Shown: positions 9,263 to 19,877 of the stretch, one piece after another | How the letters are laid out: every line of letters starts with the position of its first letter | Position numbering within the stretch: position 1 is the stretch's first letter | Origin: Lacibacter sediminis | GTDB taxonomy: Bacteria; Bacteroidota; Bacteroidia; Chitinophagales; Chitinophagaceae | Direction of reading: 5' to 3' | Assembly: GCF_014168535.1 (NCBI RefSeq) | Contig: NZ_CP060007.1 | Location: forward strand, 2,976,001 to 3,040,000 | Length of the DNA: 64,000 nucleotides | Made by a program: the position numbers and the translations under genes | Notes under the pieces: generated by a model | Told to the model about the DNA's origin: nothing | The model's input: the letters and a program-made list of their open reading frames with translations, nothing else | The model's database searches: none

Positions 9263-10021
9263 TTACTTTCCCACTTTCAATAACATCTCCACCAATGCTT
9301 CCACTGCCGACCATTGCGGATTATGATCTGCTTCCAGTTGCACAACAGGCCAGCCTTTCTTTTTTGCACGTTCCGCCTGCAATGCAAAATCATCGGCTGA
9401 AGCATCAACACCTTTTGCAACAGTAAGAATATAAGTAGTGGGCAAGCTTAACCGTTTTGTATTCGTAAGCGAAATGGTATCGGTAAATGTTTTTACAGGA
9501 TGTGGTACATCTTTCGGTGGCGCCTGCCCCGGTTTTACCCATGCAGGTATCAGATAACCATTGCTGGCCATTTTCATTAATCCATCAGCACGTGCACCTT
9601 GTATGGTTAACACACTTTCTCCGTGATCAGGTACAAACGCATCGAGGTAAATTAATTTACTGATTCGTTCCTGCACACGATCAGCCACACCTGTAATGAC
9701 CATGCCACCATAACTATGTCCAACAAGAATAACATTATGCAAATCTTCATACAAGATCATATTCACTACGTCATTGATATGCGTATTCAATCCCACTTCA
9801 AGTGATGCAAGATGCACTCGTTCTCCCTGCCCTGTTAATGACGGACGATATACGATCGCTCCTGTTGCTGTCATTAACGAGTCCGTTTTTTTGAAAGCCC
9901 AAGTGCCACCCCATGCACCATGCACAATTACATACACGGGTTTTGCTGATGATTGAGCAGAGATGAGTTGTGTAGCGTTGACTGAAATGACGAGCAGTAT
10001 TGAAACCAAATATCGATTCAT
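9263..10021 (-). CDS. Exported alpha/beta hydrolase
   Basis: A 252-residue alpha/beta-hydrolase-fold protein with a signal peptide (about residues 1-22, ending near LISAQSS). The fold marks are YVIVHGAWGG (oxyanion region), VGHSYGGMV with the nucleophile Ser, an acidic residue near the YILTVAKGVDAS strand and the catalytic His in LEADHNPQWS. Proteins of this shape are esterases or lactonase-like hydrolases; the natural substrate cannot be told from the sequence. It stands alone, converging on the AGCS gene. Confidence 0.88.
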   Translation of the reverse strand: MNRYLVSILLVISVNATQLISAQSSAKPVYVIVHGAWGGTWAFKKTDSLMTATGAIVYRPSLTGQGERVHLASLEVGLNTHINDVVNMILYEDLHNVILVGHSYGGMVITGVADRVQERISKLIYLDAFVPDHGESVLTIQGARADGLMKMASNGYLIPAWVKPGQAPPKDVPHPVKTFTDTISLTNTKRLSLPTTYILTVAKGVDASADDFALQAERAKKKGWPVVQLEADHNPQWSAVEALVEMLLKVGK

Positions 10022-10110
10022 GATGTATTGCTTAAATGTTCAACCGGAAAGATATAAAGTTATGCGATGTATATTTTTGTTTCTTCAGGATTCGGCTGTT
10101 TCATCAACAA

Positions 10111-10371
10111 CTAATCATAATTCGCTTCATTAGGAATTCTGTAACCAAACGGGTTTTTATCTCCCAGGGAACCACCCATGTTGTTTGTGATATAATCATC
10201 CATCCCTGCTGAATACACTTTCATTATTTTTTTCCATACTGAATTATTACGTAAACCCAGCCAGGCCTGTCGTTATCAAACAGGTTTTTATACATTAACC
10301 CGGATCGCAAAGCTTTCTCCAGGCAATACAGTACTTTTGCGTTTTGCTTCAATAACGCAAAGCAGAACAGT
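10111..10371 (-). pseudogene. Possible frameshifted remnant of a TPR-like coding region
   Basis: The 470-base gap between the hydrolase and GNAT genes has no intact gene. On the minus strand a protein-like reading can be pieced together: first VLYCLEKALRSGLMYKNLFD up to about 10260, then, in another frame, WLGLRNNSVWKKIMKVYSAG continuing to a stop at 10111. The joined sequence resembles the C-terminal repeat of TPR proteins (LEKAL...G, D-P, a W/F-K-K-hydrophobic end). The upstream part is closed by stops. This is a reading by eye of a short stretch; chance is not excluded. Confidence 0.3.
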
Positions 10372-10490
10372 CAGTATGAATTTAGAATGAAACGTGATGC
10401 TTTAAATGCGGATGTTGAAATAAAAGAATGCAGTATGTTTCTACAGGTTACAGCCGAATGCTCAAAGGCAAATGTCAGCAACTTCTATTG

Positions 10491-10913
10491 CTATTCAGCC
10501 CTGTTCATAATGAAACTGCTTTCCTGTTTTACAAAACCAACTTTTGGATAATATTCCATAGCTGACGGAACAGATAACAGCAGCACCATCGATTGCTCAC
10601 CTACTTTCTCCTTTGTTAAGTTGATGAGCTTTTTGCCGATCCCTTCTTTTTTATACTCATGTCTTACTGCAAGATCGGCAAGGTAACAACTCCACACCCA
10701 ATCGGTAATACAACGGGAAACACCCACCAATAAATCATTGTCCCACGCTGTAACTATTAGGTTTGAGTTGTCGATCATTTTCTGCATCCGATCTTTGTCA
10801 TTTGTTGGACGAGGTAAGCCAGCATTGTTGTAGAGTTCTATTAGTTCATCAGCCGTTGGCTTACGATCGAAAGAAAATATTATTCTTGAGTTTGTGTTTA
10901 TTGATTCCTGCAT
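10491..10913 (-). CDS. GNAT family N-acetyltransferase
   Basis: A 140-residue GNAT protein. The acetyl-CoA-binding core is recognisable: YLADLAVRHEYKKEGIGKKL has the R/Q-x-x-G-x-G/A signature in the form EYKKEGIGKKLI, preceded by the beta-4 strand SCYLADLAV and followed by a last strand region VGFVKQESSFIM. It should transfer an acetyl group from acetyl-CoA to an amine; the substrate is unknown. It lies 38 bases downstream of a DUF3703 gene on the same strand, so the two may be co-transcribed. Confidence 0.9.
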   Translation of the reverse strand: MQESINTNSRIIFSFDRKPTADELIELYNNAGLPRPTNDKDRMQKMIDNSNLIVTAWDNDLLVGVSRCITDWVWSCYLADLAVRHEYKKEGIGKKLINLTKEKVGEQSMVLLLSVPSAMEYYPKVGFVKQESSFIMNRAE

Positions 10914-10950
10914 TTTTCAATGTATTAAATTCTGAAATGTAACCGAATCA

Positions 10951-11331
10951 TCAGCCCGGCACACTTAAACCGGCCTTTCTGAAAATTTCAGCAATCTCTT
11001 CTTCAATCGGCAATGGTTTTAAAGGCGGCACGTTTGCACCTCCGGTATTGCCAACTGGTATTTTTCCAACAAATGATTTTACACCACCCACCAATAACCG
11101 TGGGATCTGTCCAACAATTTCTTTACCGTCCTTAATTTTTATTCCGAAGAGAAACATTTTCCAATGCACATAACTGTGTTCAAACGGGTATGCCTGCCCT
11201 ATGACATGTGCTTTTTCTAAATGCCGCCATGCCATTTGCAGATCATTCCTCCGCACCGCCGTTTTATACTCGTTTAACTCTTTCAGAAAGTATGGCTTCA
11301 ACGATTTTGGCATACTTGTATTTAAGTTCAT
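10951..11331 (-). CDS. DUF3703 family protein
   Basis: A 126-residue soluble protein of the DUF3703 family (Pfam PF12487 type). Conserved pieces are LNEYKTAVRRNDLQMAWRHLEKAHVIGQ and HSYVHWKMFLFGIK, followed by a Gly/Pro-rich stretch (VGNTGGANVPPLKPLPI) usual in the family. No function is established. An internal Met at residue 7 is an alternative start. The GNAT gene follows downstream. Confidence 0.85.
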   Translation of the reverse strand: MNLNTSMPKSLKPYFLKELNEYKTAVRRNDLQMAWRHLEKAHVIGQAYPFEHSYVHWKMFLFGIKIKDGKEIVGQIPRLLVGGVKSFVGKIPVGNTGGANVPPLKPLPIEEEIAEIFRKAGLSVPG

Positions 11332-11414
11332 CGTCTGCTATTTAATGATTTGTCATTAAAGTTAAAATTCCGAGAAATAATCCGATAAATTTACCGGTTC
11401 ATCAAAACACATCC

Positions 11415-12419
11415 TTACTTCTTGCGAAACTTCAACAGCTTTGCCGCCCTTATATCACCCACATAAATATTTCCATTGTTATCAACTGCAATATCATGAT
11501 ACCAGGAAGCTGTTCGTTTATTTTCTCCACTGCTGCCAAATTGAAAATTGATATTTCCTGAACTGTCGTATTGAAAAACCTTTGAACCCTTGTTGCCCAT
11601 ATCAGTTGTCAGGTTATAATCAAAATCGATGGCGTAAAGTTCTTGCGCACTGTCGATTGTTACAGATGGCAGTTGCGGTACGGAATCTCTATTCTTCAAC
11701 ACCCGCAGAAATTTACCGGTCTTATCAAACACCTGGATGCGGTTGTTTTGCCTGTCGGCTACATAAACGTTTTCTTCTTTATCAAGCGTAATACCATGTG
11801 GTATATCAAACTCACCTTCATCACTTCCTTTTGATCCCCATTCCAGTAAATAGTTACCCGAAGCCGAGAACTTTACCACCCTGCTGTTGCCATAACCATC
11901 ACTCACATAAAAAGAACCATCATTGGCCACTGTAACATCAGTGGGTAAATTAAAATGCAAGGAATCGTTGCCGGGAGTTTTTGCAATACCCAGCTTCATT
12001 AATAATTGTCCGTCATGACTGAATTTTAATATCTGATGTAAACCAACATCGGTCACCCAAATATTATCATCCTTATCAACCGTTAACCCATGCGGCATAA
12101 TAAACTGGTTAGCCCCCCATTCATTGATGATCGTTCCTGTTTCAGCATCAAGCTCCAGTATGGTATTCTTATCAATAAATGCTTCGGGAAAAGGCGTCGT
12201 CCATTTTCTTCCTGCCCGGTGAAAAACAAAAATGTGTTGTTTACTGTCAATACTTATTCCTGTTGGCTGACCAAACGAATACCCGGCAGGCAACTGCGGC
12301 CAATTGTCAACTAATGCATAGTTGATTGACTGATCATTATTCTTCCTGTCTGTATCATTATTGCAGGCAATCATCAAAACAGCAGTAAGTAACAGGCAAA
12401 TTTTTATTGTATGCATCAT
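11415..12419 (-). CDS. NHL-repeat (six-bladed beta-propeller) lipoprotein
   Basis: A 334-residue exported protein. The start at 12419 gives MMHTIKICLLLTAVLMIACNN, a lipoprotein signal peptide with a lipobox Cys, and overlaps the upstream gene stop as ATGA; the longer frame to 12548 is an artefact. From about residue 40 the sequence holds NHL-type propeller blades, seen as repeats ending in VTVDKDDNIWVTD, VTVANDGSFYVSDGYGNSR and ITLDKEENVYVADRQNNRI. This resembles peptidyl-glycine alpha-amidating-lyase-like propellers, although catalytic identity is not claimed. It is translationally coupled to the membrane protein upstream. Confidence 0.88.
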   Translation of the reverse strand: MMHTIKICLLLTAVLMIACNNDTDRKNNDQSINYALVDNWPQLPAGYSFGQPTGISIDSKQHIFVFHRAGRKWTTPFPEAFIDKNTILELDAETGTIINEWGANQFIMPHGLTVDKDDNIWVTDVGLHQILKFSHDGQLLMKLGIAKTPGNDSLHFNLPTDVTVANDGSFYVSDGYGNSRVVKFSASGNYLLEWGSKGSDEGEFDIPHGITLDKEENVYVADRQNNRIQVFDKTGKFLRVLKNRDSVPQLPSVTIDSAQELYAIDFDYNLTTDMGNKGSKVFQYDSSGNINFQFGSSGENKRTASWYHDIAVDNNGNIYVGDIRAAKLLKFRKK

Positions 12420-13147
12420 CCTTTGATCATTGTTTTTAAAAACGTTTGTACTGCTTCCGATTTCCCGATTGGTTCCAGCAAAAAAATGAACATGTTTACA
12501 CCCATCGCCAAATAAGTAGCAGGATGTTTTAACTTGTTGTATTTCCATGCCGCAATCAGCAACATAGCAATGATCATCCCCTGTGCTATGTAAATGGGTG
12601 CCATAATATCAATGTTTGGCCAGTCTTTTCTATTAATACCGATATAAACATTCTGTACGCCCCTGCCAAGTGCAGGCATCATGATCAGAAACACAGTAGT
12701 AATAAGCCACCATGCATGATGCTCTATTTGCTTGCGGTGGATAATGCTTTTAATGATGGCAAAACCAAACGCCGTCATCATGACGATTTCTACTGCCGCC
12801 ACACCATAAAAGAACCAGGGTTTGAACGGACCAAAACGTTCCGGATTTTTCATGATGGCTTCTGTTGTTGCAATATCACGGTGCATCATACTTAATGCCG
12901 TTAAACAAACAGCACCGGCAATGAACATTCCGATGATGCCATTGGTGCGGTGCAGGTTTAATTTGCCATGTGTTGCCCAGTAAGGCTGCAGAATAAGATA
13001 GAGATACCAGATAGTTCCTGTCCAGTAATGCACATGAACACTCCAGGCATTGTCTGTAAAATCGCCCCAGTAATCTCTGAAAATACCGAGTTGCATAACC
13101 AGCATGGGTATAAACATCCACAGGTATAAGTTTTTATAACGCTGCAT
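12416..13147 (-). CDS. Multipass membrane protein of unknown function
   Basis: A 243-residue integral membrane protein with about seven predicted helices (for example WMFIPMLVMQLGIF, IGMFIAGAVCLTALSM, WWLITTVFLIMMPALG, IIAMLLIAAWKY). Several His residues lie at helix ends (HVHYW, HGKLNLHRTNG, EHHAWW), a layout seen in haem-binding or DUF2306-like membrane proteins, but I do not assign a family. It overlaps the NHL lipoprotein gene by four bases (ATGA), so the two are one transcription unit and may act together at the envelope. Confidence 0.75.
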   Translation of the reverse strand: MQRYKNLYLWMFIPMLVMQLGIFRDYWGDFTDNAWSVHVHYWTGTIWYLYLILQPYWATHGKLNLHRTNGIIGMFIAGAVCLTALSMMHRDIATTEAIMKNPERFGPFKPWFFYGVAAVEIVMMTAFGFAIIKSIIHRKQIEHHAWWLITTVFLIMMPALGRGVQNVYIGINRKDWPNIDIMAPIYIAQGMIIAMLLIAAWKYNKLKHPATYLAMGVNMFIFLLEPIGKSEAVQTFLKTMIKG

Positions 13148-13297
13148 ATGTAAACAGTTTTAGAGTTTTAGAGTTTTGGTGATTGATGAATGAAAGATGA
13201 GTAACAGCTGATATTGAAGAAAGATAAACTGTTCTTTTGAGTTATACAAGAAATGCTATCAGTCAACTATCCACACGATACTTTGCGGATGAAGTGA

Positions 13298-14233
13298 TCA
13301 ATAATTTATTTCAACTATTTTTTTATTCTGCAGTTTCTGCATTTGCACAGGCACAATGTTTAATATCTCTTCCTTCAACGTGTCAATAAGTTTTGTTTTA
13401 ATATGATCACGATGAGTTACAAGGCTCACTTCACGTGCAGGGCTTGGGCGTTTTAATTGCTTCACCAGTTTCAACTGTGTTTTACTAAACTCCATTACTG
13501 CCAGCTCAGGTAAAATGGTAATGCCATCACTTTTATCCACCATGCGTTTCAGTGTTTCAATATTACCGGTTTCATACTTGAAATTAAAATCACTGCTTTT
13601 GCGAAGCTCACATAAGTTTAAGATCTGCGAGCGGAAACAATGCCCTTCTTCCAGTAACCACAATTGATTCGGATCAAGCTCACTTGCCAATACATACTTT
13701 TTATCACTCAATGCATTCTTAGCCGATACATATACAAACAGCTCTTCATAAAACAATACATATTCTTTGATTGAAGGATCCTTCAACGGAGTAACCACAA
13801 TACAGCAGTCGAGTCGGTTGTTCTTTAATTCATGAATCACATCTTCTGTGATCGATTCTTTGATCACCAGGTTCAACTGCGGATATTTCTCCCTTACAGC
13901 TTTGTACAACGATGGCAACAGATAAGGAGCAAGCGTTGGAATAATACCAATTCGCAATTCTCCCGACAGCGTATCTTTCTGATCGTTGATGATCTGTTTG
14001 ATCATGTTCGATTCACGTAAGGTAGTGCGTGCCTGTGCAATAATATCAACCCCCACTTCAGTAGGTATAACGGGTTGCTTGGTACGGTCGAATATCTTCA
14101 CCCCAAGTTCTTCTTCCAGTTTCTGTATCTGCATACTGAGGGTTGGCTGGGTAACAAAACATTTCTCAGCAGCCACGGCAAAATGCCGGTGCGTATCTAA
14201 TGCAACAATGTATTCTAGCTGGGTCAGAGTCAT
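13298..14233 (-). CDS. oxyR: Hydrogen-peroxide-responsive LysR-type regulator OxyR
   Basis: A 311-residue LysR regulator. The N-terminal winged helix begins MTLTQLEYIVALDTHRHFAVAAE and includes the recognition part CFVTQPTLSMQIQKLEEELG. The redox pair is preserved: counting from the ATG at 14233, the Cys in EEGHCFRSQI is residue 199 and the next Cys (NLCELR) is residue 208, the same numbers as in E. coli OxyR. A TTG two codons upstream is a less likely start. It is divergent from katG, the classical OxyR target, with an ATAG-N7-CTAT dyad at its own start codon. Confidence 0.95.
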   Translation of the reverse strand: MTLTQLEYIVALDTHRHFAVAAEKCFVTQPTLSMQIQKLEEELGVKIFDRTKQPVIPTEVGVDIIAQARTTLRESNMIKQIINDQKDTLSGELRIGIIPTLAPYLLPSLYKAVREKYPQLNLVIKESITEDVIHELKNNRLDCCIVVTPLKDPSIKEYVLFYEELFVYVSAKNALSDKKYVLASELDPNQLWLLEEGHCFRSQILNLCELRKSSDFNFKYETGNIETLKRMVDKSDGITILPELAVMEFSKTQLKLVKQLKRPSPAREVSLVTHRDHIKTKLIDTLKEEILNIVPVQMQKLQNKKIVEINY

Positions 14234-14246
14234 AGACAAATACTAT
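14232..14246. promoter_or_regulatory. OxyR-type half operator overlapping the oxyR start codon
   Basis: ATAG-ACAAATA-CTAT matches one ATAG-N7-CTAT unit of the OxyR binding consensus exactly. The second unit expected seven bases further is not conserved. The site covers the oxyR start codon and lies 20 bases before the katG -33 box, a position suited to autoregulation of oxyR and to activation of katG. Binding is inferred. Confidence 0.6.
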
Positions 14247-14266
14247 ATGATCATAAAAATAATCAA

Positions 14267-14298
14267 TTTGTGTTATTACTTACACTGCCTTAGTTTTG
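14267..14298 (+). promoter_or_regulatory. Probable katG promoter (Bacteroidetes sigma-A type)
   Basis: TTTG at 14267-14270 and TAGTTTTG at 14291-14298 match the -33 TTTG and -7 TAnnTTTG consensus of Bacteroidetes with a 20-base spacer. Transcription should start a few bases after 14298, giving a leader of about 60 bases before katG. Confidence 0.75.
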
Positions 14299-14359
14299 AG
14301 GCCCGAAGAAAAAGACCTGCAGTTCAATCTCATTTCAAACAATTCAGCTTAATCATTAA

Positions 14360-16588
<2,229 letters not shown>

Positions 16589-16616
16589 TCGTAAATAAGC
16601 ATAAGAATCAACGTGT

Positions 16617-16647
16617 AAGCCGGCCTGGAAACAGGCTGGCTTTTTTT
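16617..16647 (+). terminator. Rho-independent terminator of katG
   Basis: An 11-pair stem (AAGCCGGCCTG at 16617-16627 with 16632-16642, one G-T pair), a GAAA tetraloop and seven T beginning in the end of the stem. Confidence 0.93.
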
Positions 16648-16652
16648 ATGCA

Positions 16653-16683
16653 GGGTTGCCAACCTTTGGAAGGTTGGCAACCC
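16653..16683. repeat. REP-like palindrome, GGTTGCCAACCTT family
   Basis: A perfect 14-base inverted repeat, GGGTTGCCAACCTT at 16653-16666 and its complement at 16670-16683, with a 3-base loop. The same arms occur as a pair near 37565-37628. It lies just behind the katG terminator without a T run, so it is better read as a dispersed palindromic repeat than as a terminator. Confidence 0.85.
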
Positions 16684-16746
16684 TCAAGCCTATCATGATG
16701 CAACCTATCTGCTGCAACTATTAGAAGACATTGCTTAGAAAGAAAA

Positions 16747-17175
16747 CTACAACCTGATTTTTAAAGTAACGGAAGGAATGGATTTTACAACTAACGACTT
16801 GGAATTGGGTACATTTATTTGTTGATTACTTAAAGTAATTGTTGCGGCCTTGCGGGCATTTTTGGCAGAGCTGATAAAGAAAGGGATACTGGCTAAGTCA
16901 ACAACAGCCCCGGCCATAAAAAGACAAAATCCTATCACCTCGCCTTTACTAAAAATTTCCAATACCCCTTTTGGTTCTTCAAAAGTACTTCCAACAACAG
17001 CCCCGGCAACGATCATGGCTGTACCACCAACCAATAATACCCTGCCGGTTGTTTTTTGATTTTTACTTTTCTGTAAATAATCCTGCTTTGTCAATTTATG
17101 AACCGGCTCTGTTAGTTGAGCTGATATCGAAATACAGATACTTATAAACAACATCGAAATAAAAATCTTTTTCAT
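16747..17175 (-). CDS. Uncharacterised exported/membrane protein
   Basis: A 142-residue protein with an N-terminal signal peptide (MKKIFISMLFISICISISAQ) and two hydrophobic Gly/Ala-rich segments (RVLLVGGTAMIVAGAVVG and GFCLFMAGAVVDLASIPFF) that look like a transmembrane hairpin. The C-terminus is polar and ends in a beta-like strand (VTLKIRL). Proteins of this outline are common small envelope proteins in Bacteroidota; no function is known. It is a single gene converging on katG. Confidence 0.7.
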   Translation of the reverse strand: MKKIFISMLFISICISISAQLTEPVHKLTKQDYLQKSKNQKTTGRVLLVGGTAMIVAGAVVGSTFEEPKGVLEIFSKGEVIGFCLFMAGAVVDLASIPFFISSAKNARKAATITLSNQQINVPNSKSLVVKSIPSVTLKIRL

Positions 17176-17405
17176 ACAACGATTTTTAGAATTTTATCAA
17201 GTTATACTCCGTTAATGCTGAAGAAAATGATTAATGTCAGATTGCTATGTGATTACAATTGTTCCACTCCCTTCTGGCAATGTCTCCAGAAAGGAACATT
17301 GGATTAGAAAGAAATTTTTTCTGCTGATCAGCATCATTGCATTACGTCTTAAACCGAAGTTATCTTAGCAGATAGTAATGCTATGCAGCATTTGTTATAT
17401 GTTTA

Positions 17406-18221
17406 ATGCCGGGATATATGAAACCTGTACACCCTGAATTTCCTGTAATTGCTTTCATTTTCTTAACAGCTATACTTCTACTGTTTTCTTCCTGCGATGT
17501 ATATTATTTTTCACAACCACAGCCTTACGACAAACCTGATTTGTATCATTTTCCACAAACTTTCAGAGGTGAGTGGATAAGTGAACATGCAGATGAGGTA
17601 ATTATTATAGAAGAGAATTTTATACAGATCATTTCACCAGCTTCTGCAAAAAAGGTAATAAAAGGGATATGGCCACAAAAAGATTCATCAGGAGAAAATG
17701 TTTATCCGCAATATCCTTTTTCGATTATGCAATACGACGAAGTTTCCAAAGCACATTTCAGAAAAGATAACTATGTACTTGCAGATACACTTATTTACGA
17801 AATTAAAAACAACGCCTTTCTTGCAAAAGGTTATACCTGGAAAGATAACAGGGATACGATCTGGTATGAGGTGAAAGACAGCTTCTACATTGATCTTGGA
17901 AGGAATGCATTTTTGCGGCAGATTGATACCAACATGTTTGTACTAAACATCAGAAGCCATTTAATTTCAGGTGGAGTGAAGCAGATGCATGCAGGCTGGT
18001 GGTTTGTGAATATACTGCAGTTAAAAAAAGATGGCAGTATTGATTACCTTACAAATTCAGAAAAAACCGATAGCTTATCCTGCATGATTTATGAAAGTTC
18101 ATCCTCTGAGAGGCAAGATATTTTTTTCATGAATTGCAAATGGTCGGCAGCAACCATAAAAACTTTGTTGAAGACCGGCTATTTTGATACAACCAATTTT
18201 AAAAATATCCGGAAAGACTGA
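17406..18221 (+). CDS. Uncharacterised lipoprotein
   Basis: A 271-residue protein beginning with a hydrophobic segment (VIAFIFLTAILLLFSSC), where the Cys at about residue 30 fits a lipobox. The mature part is rich in aromatic and charged residues with a strand-like pattern (RGEWISEHADEVIIIEENFIQ, YYFSQPQPYDKPDLYHFP). I do not recognise a family. ATG at 17406 is supported by the position of the signal segment; an internal Met at residue 5 is possible. No close neighbours on the same strand. Confidence 0.65.
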   Translation: MPGYMKPVHPEFPVIAFIFLTAILLLFSSCDVYYFSQPQPYDKPDLYHFPQTFRGEWISEHADEVIIIEENFIQIISPASAKKVIKGIWPQKDSSGENVYPQYPFSIMQYDEVSKAHFRKDNYVLADTLIYEIKNNAFLAKGYTWKDNRDTIWYEVKDSFYIDLGRNAFLRQIDTNMFVLNIRSHLISGGVKQMHAGWWFVNILQLKKDGSIDYLTNSEKTDSLSCMIYESSSSERQDIFFMNCKWSAATIKTLLKTGYFDTTNFKNIRKD

Positions 18222-18352
18222 TTGTTACAGCATGTAATGATTACCGCTGCCGGATAAAATATTTTGCAGACATTTTTTGTACGCCGGGGTCTCCCCCGCC
18301 TTGGCTCCTGTGTTCACAAATAAAATACGAAGACAAATACAGGTGCAAAAAA

Positions 18353-19585
18353 TTATCGCAGGTATTTATCAAACCAATCTGAAAACTGATAGTACTCCGG
18401 TAACATATCTTCAATACCATGTCCAACGCCTTTTTTTACGATTAATTTATTTGCCACACCTGCTTCTTTTAGTTTTGCATTAAACGATACCGATTGTTGC
18501 AAGGGTACAATTCCATCAGCATCACCATGAATAATGAAAACCGGCGGGTCATCAGATGTTATGGAATAGATGGGCGAAATTTCTTTCATGATTTTATTTC
18601 TTTGAACAGAATCGGAAATACTATTCAGTGTTCTTGCTCTTCGATCATAGTTTCTAAAATTAAATGCTTCGCCTATCCGTACATTTTTTATCAGGTTTTT
18701 GTCTTGCAGAATATCAAAACTGTCTTTACCCCAATTAAGGAAATCGGTCGGGGGATATAATACGGCTACCGCCTGTACTTTGGAAGACACTCTGTCGACA
18801 GGGTCATTAGCCAGCGAATCAATTTTTGCATCCGCCATTCCTAAGATTAAAGACAAATGGCCACCCGAAGAAAAACCTGTGGCTCCTATTTTATTTGGAT
18901 CAATTCCAAACTTACCTGCGTTAAAACGGATATATCTTACAGCTCTTTTAAGATCATTGATCGCATCCGGTATCGCATAACGAGGCTGAGAACCGTGCAT
19001 TACAACAAACACTGAATATCCTTTTTTCAAATAGCCGTGAACTAATTCAGTTTGTATTTCATTGCTGAAAGACAACGATATCCATGCACCACTTTGTACA
19101 TGAATGATCGCCTTACCATTTGATCTTACTTTAGGCTTTATCCAAACTAATGTAAGCCCCATGCCATCTTTTTTTCCATAGATCAATTCTACCTGGGGAA
19201 AACTGTTCTTCTTTGCCTGTTGGTAGATCTTTTCAATTATCAGTTGCCAACGTTTGTCTTTTTTTACAGCGTTAAAAGAGTTGTCATTTTTAATTCCATC
19301 TACATCAGCGTTACTTAGCTTATCTGATCTGGATATAATTTCAAGATAGTGAAAAGCACTGTCAGGAATATTTGCTAAAGACCATAATGCCGCACAAAAA
19401 CTATATCTGAATAATACTGCATCATTTCCCTTACCTCTTATGCCTTCAGCATAAGCCAAAGCAGAATTTTTATAGTCTTTTGCTCCATACAGTGAGTCTC
19501 CTTTATAGAAAAATTCAGCAGGAGTTTGGGCAAACGAGAATTTTATGAAAAGAATGTTCAGAACTAAACCAATAATATTCTTCAT
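18353..19585 (-). CDS. Exported alpha/beta hydrolase (esterase/lipase-like)
   Basis: A 410-residue protein with a signal peptide (about residues 1-19, ending SFAQ). Residues about 25-120 are a helical, TPR-like lead domain; the hydrolase domain follows with the oxyanion strand KAIIHVQSGAW, VFVVMHGSQPRYAIPDAINDLKRAVRYI, the nucleophile motif GATGFSSGGHL, the acid HGDADGIVP and the catalytic His in KKGVGHGIEDM. This arrangement is that of BD-FAE/acetyl-xylan-esterase-like enzymes acting outside the cytoplasm; the substrate is unknown. Confidence 0.88.
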   Translation of the reverse strand: MKNIIGLVLNILFIKFSFAQTPAEFFYKGDSLYGAKDYKNSALAYAEGIRGKGNDAVLFRYSFCAALWSLANIPDSAFHYLEIISRSDKLSNADVDGIKNDNSFNAVKKDKRWQLIIEKIYQQAKKNSFPQVELIYGKKDGMGLTLVWIKPKVRSNGKAIIHVQSGAWISLSFSNEIQTELVHGYLKKGYSVFVVMHGSQPRYAIPDAINDLKRAVRYIRFNAGKFGIDPNKIGATGFSSGGHLSLILGMADAKIDSLANDPVDRVSSKVQAVAVLYPPTDFLNWGKDSFDILQDKNLIKNVRIGEAFNFRNYDRRARTLNSISDSVQRNKIMKEISPIYSITSDDPPVFIIHGDADGIVPLQQSVSFNAKLKEAGVANKLIVKKGVGHGIEDMLPEYYQFSDWFDKYLR

Positions 19586-19659
19586 AAATTGATTTTATAT
19601 GTGGAGTAGAAGGGAACAAATTGCAATCATTTAAGCTGTTGTTGATCAATTATTCAAGG

Positions 19660-19725
19660 CAACATTCAGAGTTTGATGTGGGTTGGCAAGTAGCATCCCA
19701 TCGGCCTGCAACCGCTGCTGATTGA
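19660..19725 (+). repeat. Cassette-associated repeat, copy D
   Basis: Most diverged of four copies of a roughly 65-90-base repeat. Similarity is clearest when read as peptide on the plus strand: SEFDVGWQVASHRPATAAD then stop, comparable with TELAAVLDLYNIQPGAAAD then stop in copy C. The TTGATAAAGTTA that follows is shared with copy B. It lies on the 3' side of the minus-strand gene at 19878-20513. Confidence 0.55.
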
Positions 19726-19783
19726 AAATACATTGATAAAGTTATGTACAAAAGCCAATAGTTATTCGTCAGCTTATTTTGGA

Positions 19784-19860
19784 GCCACGTCTCCTGAAAG
19801 GGACGTGGCGTAATTACATTTCAACGCTGTATAACGAAACGTCCCTGCGGGAGACGTTTC
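19784..19860. repeat. Two adjacent hairpins with ACGTC cores
   Basis: GCCACGTC at 19784-19791 pairs with GACGTGGC at 19802-19809, and GAAACGTC at 19836-19843 with GACGTTTC at 19853-19860. The loops also share the pattern CTCC..GGG / CCC..GGGA, so the two hairpins look like variants of one palindromic unit in opposite orientation. Confidence 0.75.
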
Positions 19861-19877
19861 TGCAAAGGAAGATATTT

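Larger units (their letters stand above)
19586..19877. other. Gene-free spacer at the left end of the cassette-like array
   Basis: No gene is visible. The spacer holds repeat copy D (19660-19725), a stretch TTGATAAAGTTA near 19733 that recurs near 23586, and two neighbouring hairpins built on the ACGTC core (19784-19809 and 19836-19860). Confidence 0.7.

Noticed and set aside
10387..10551. Plus-strand frame of 54 codons in the 10.0-10.5 kb gap
   Set aside because: It overlaps the 3' end of the GNAT gene and its translation has no domain-like features.
12420..12548. Longer start for the NHL lipoprotein
   Set aside because: It lies inside the upstream membrane-protein gene; the ATGA overlap and the signal peptide support 12419.
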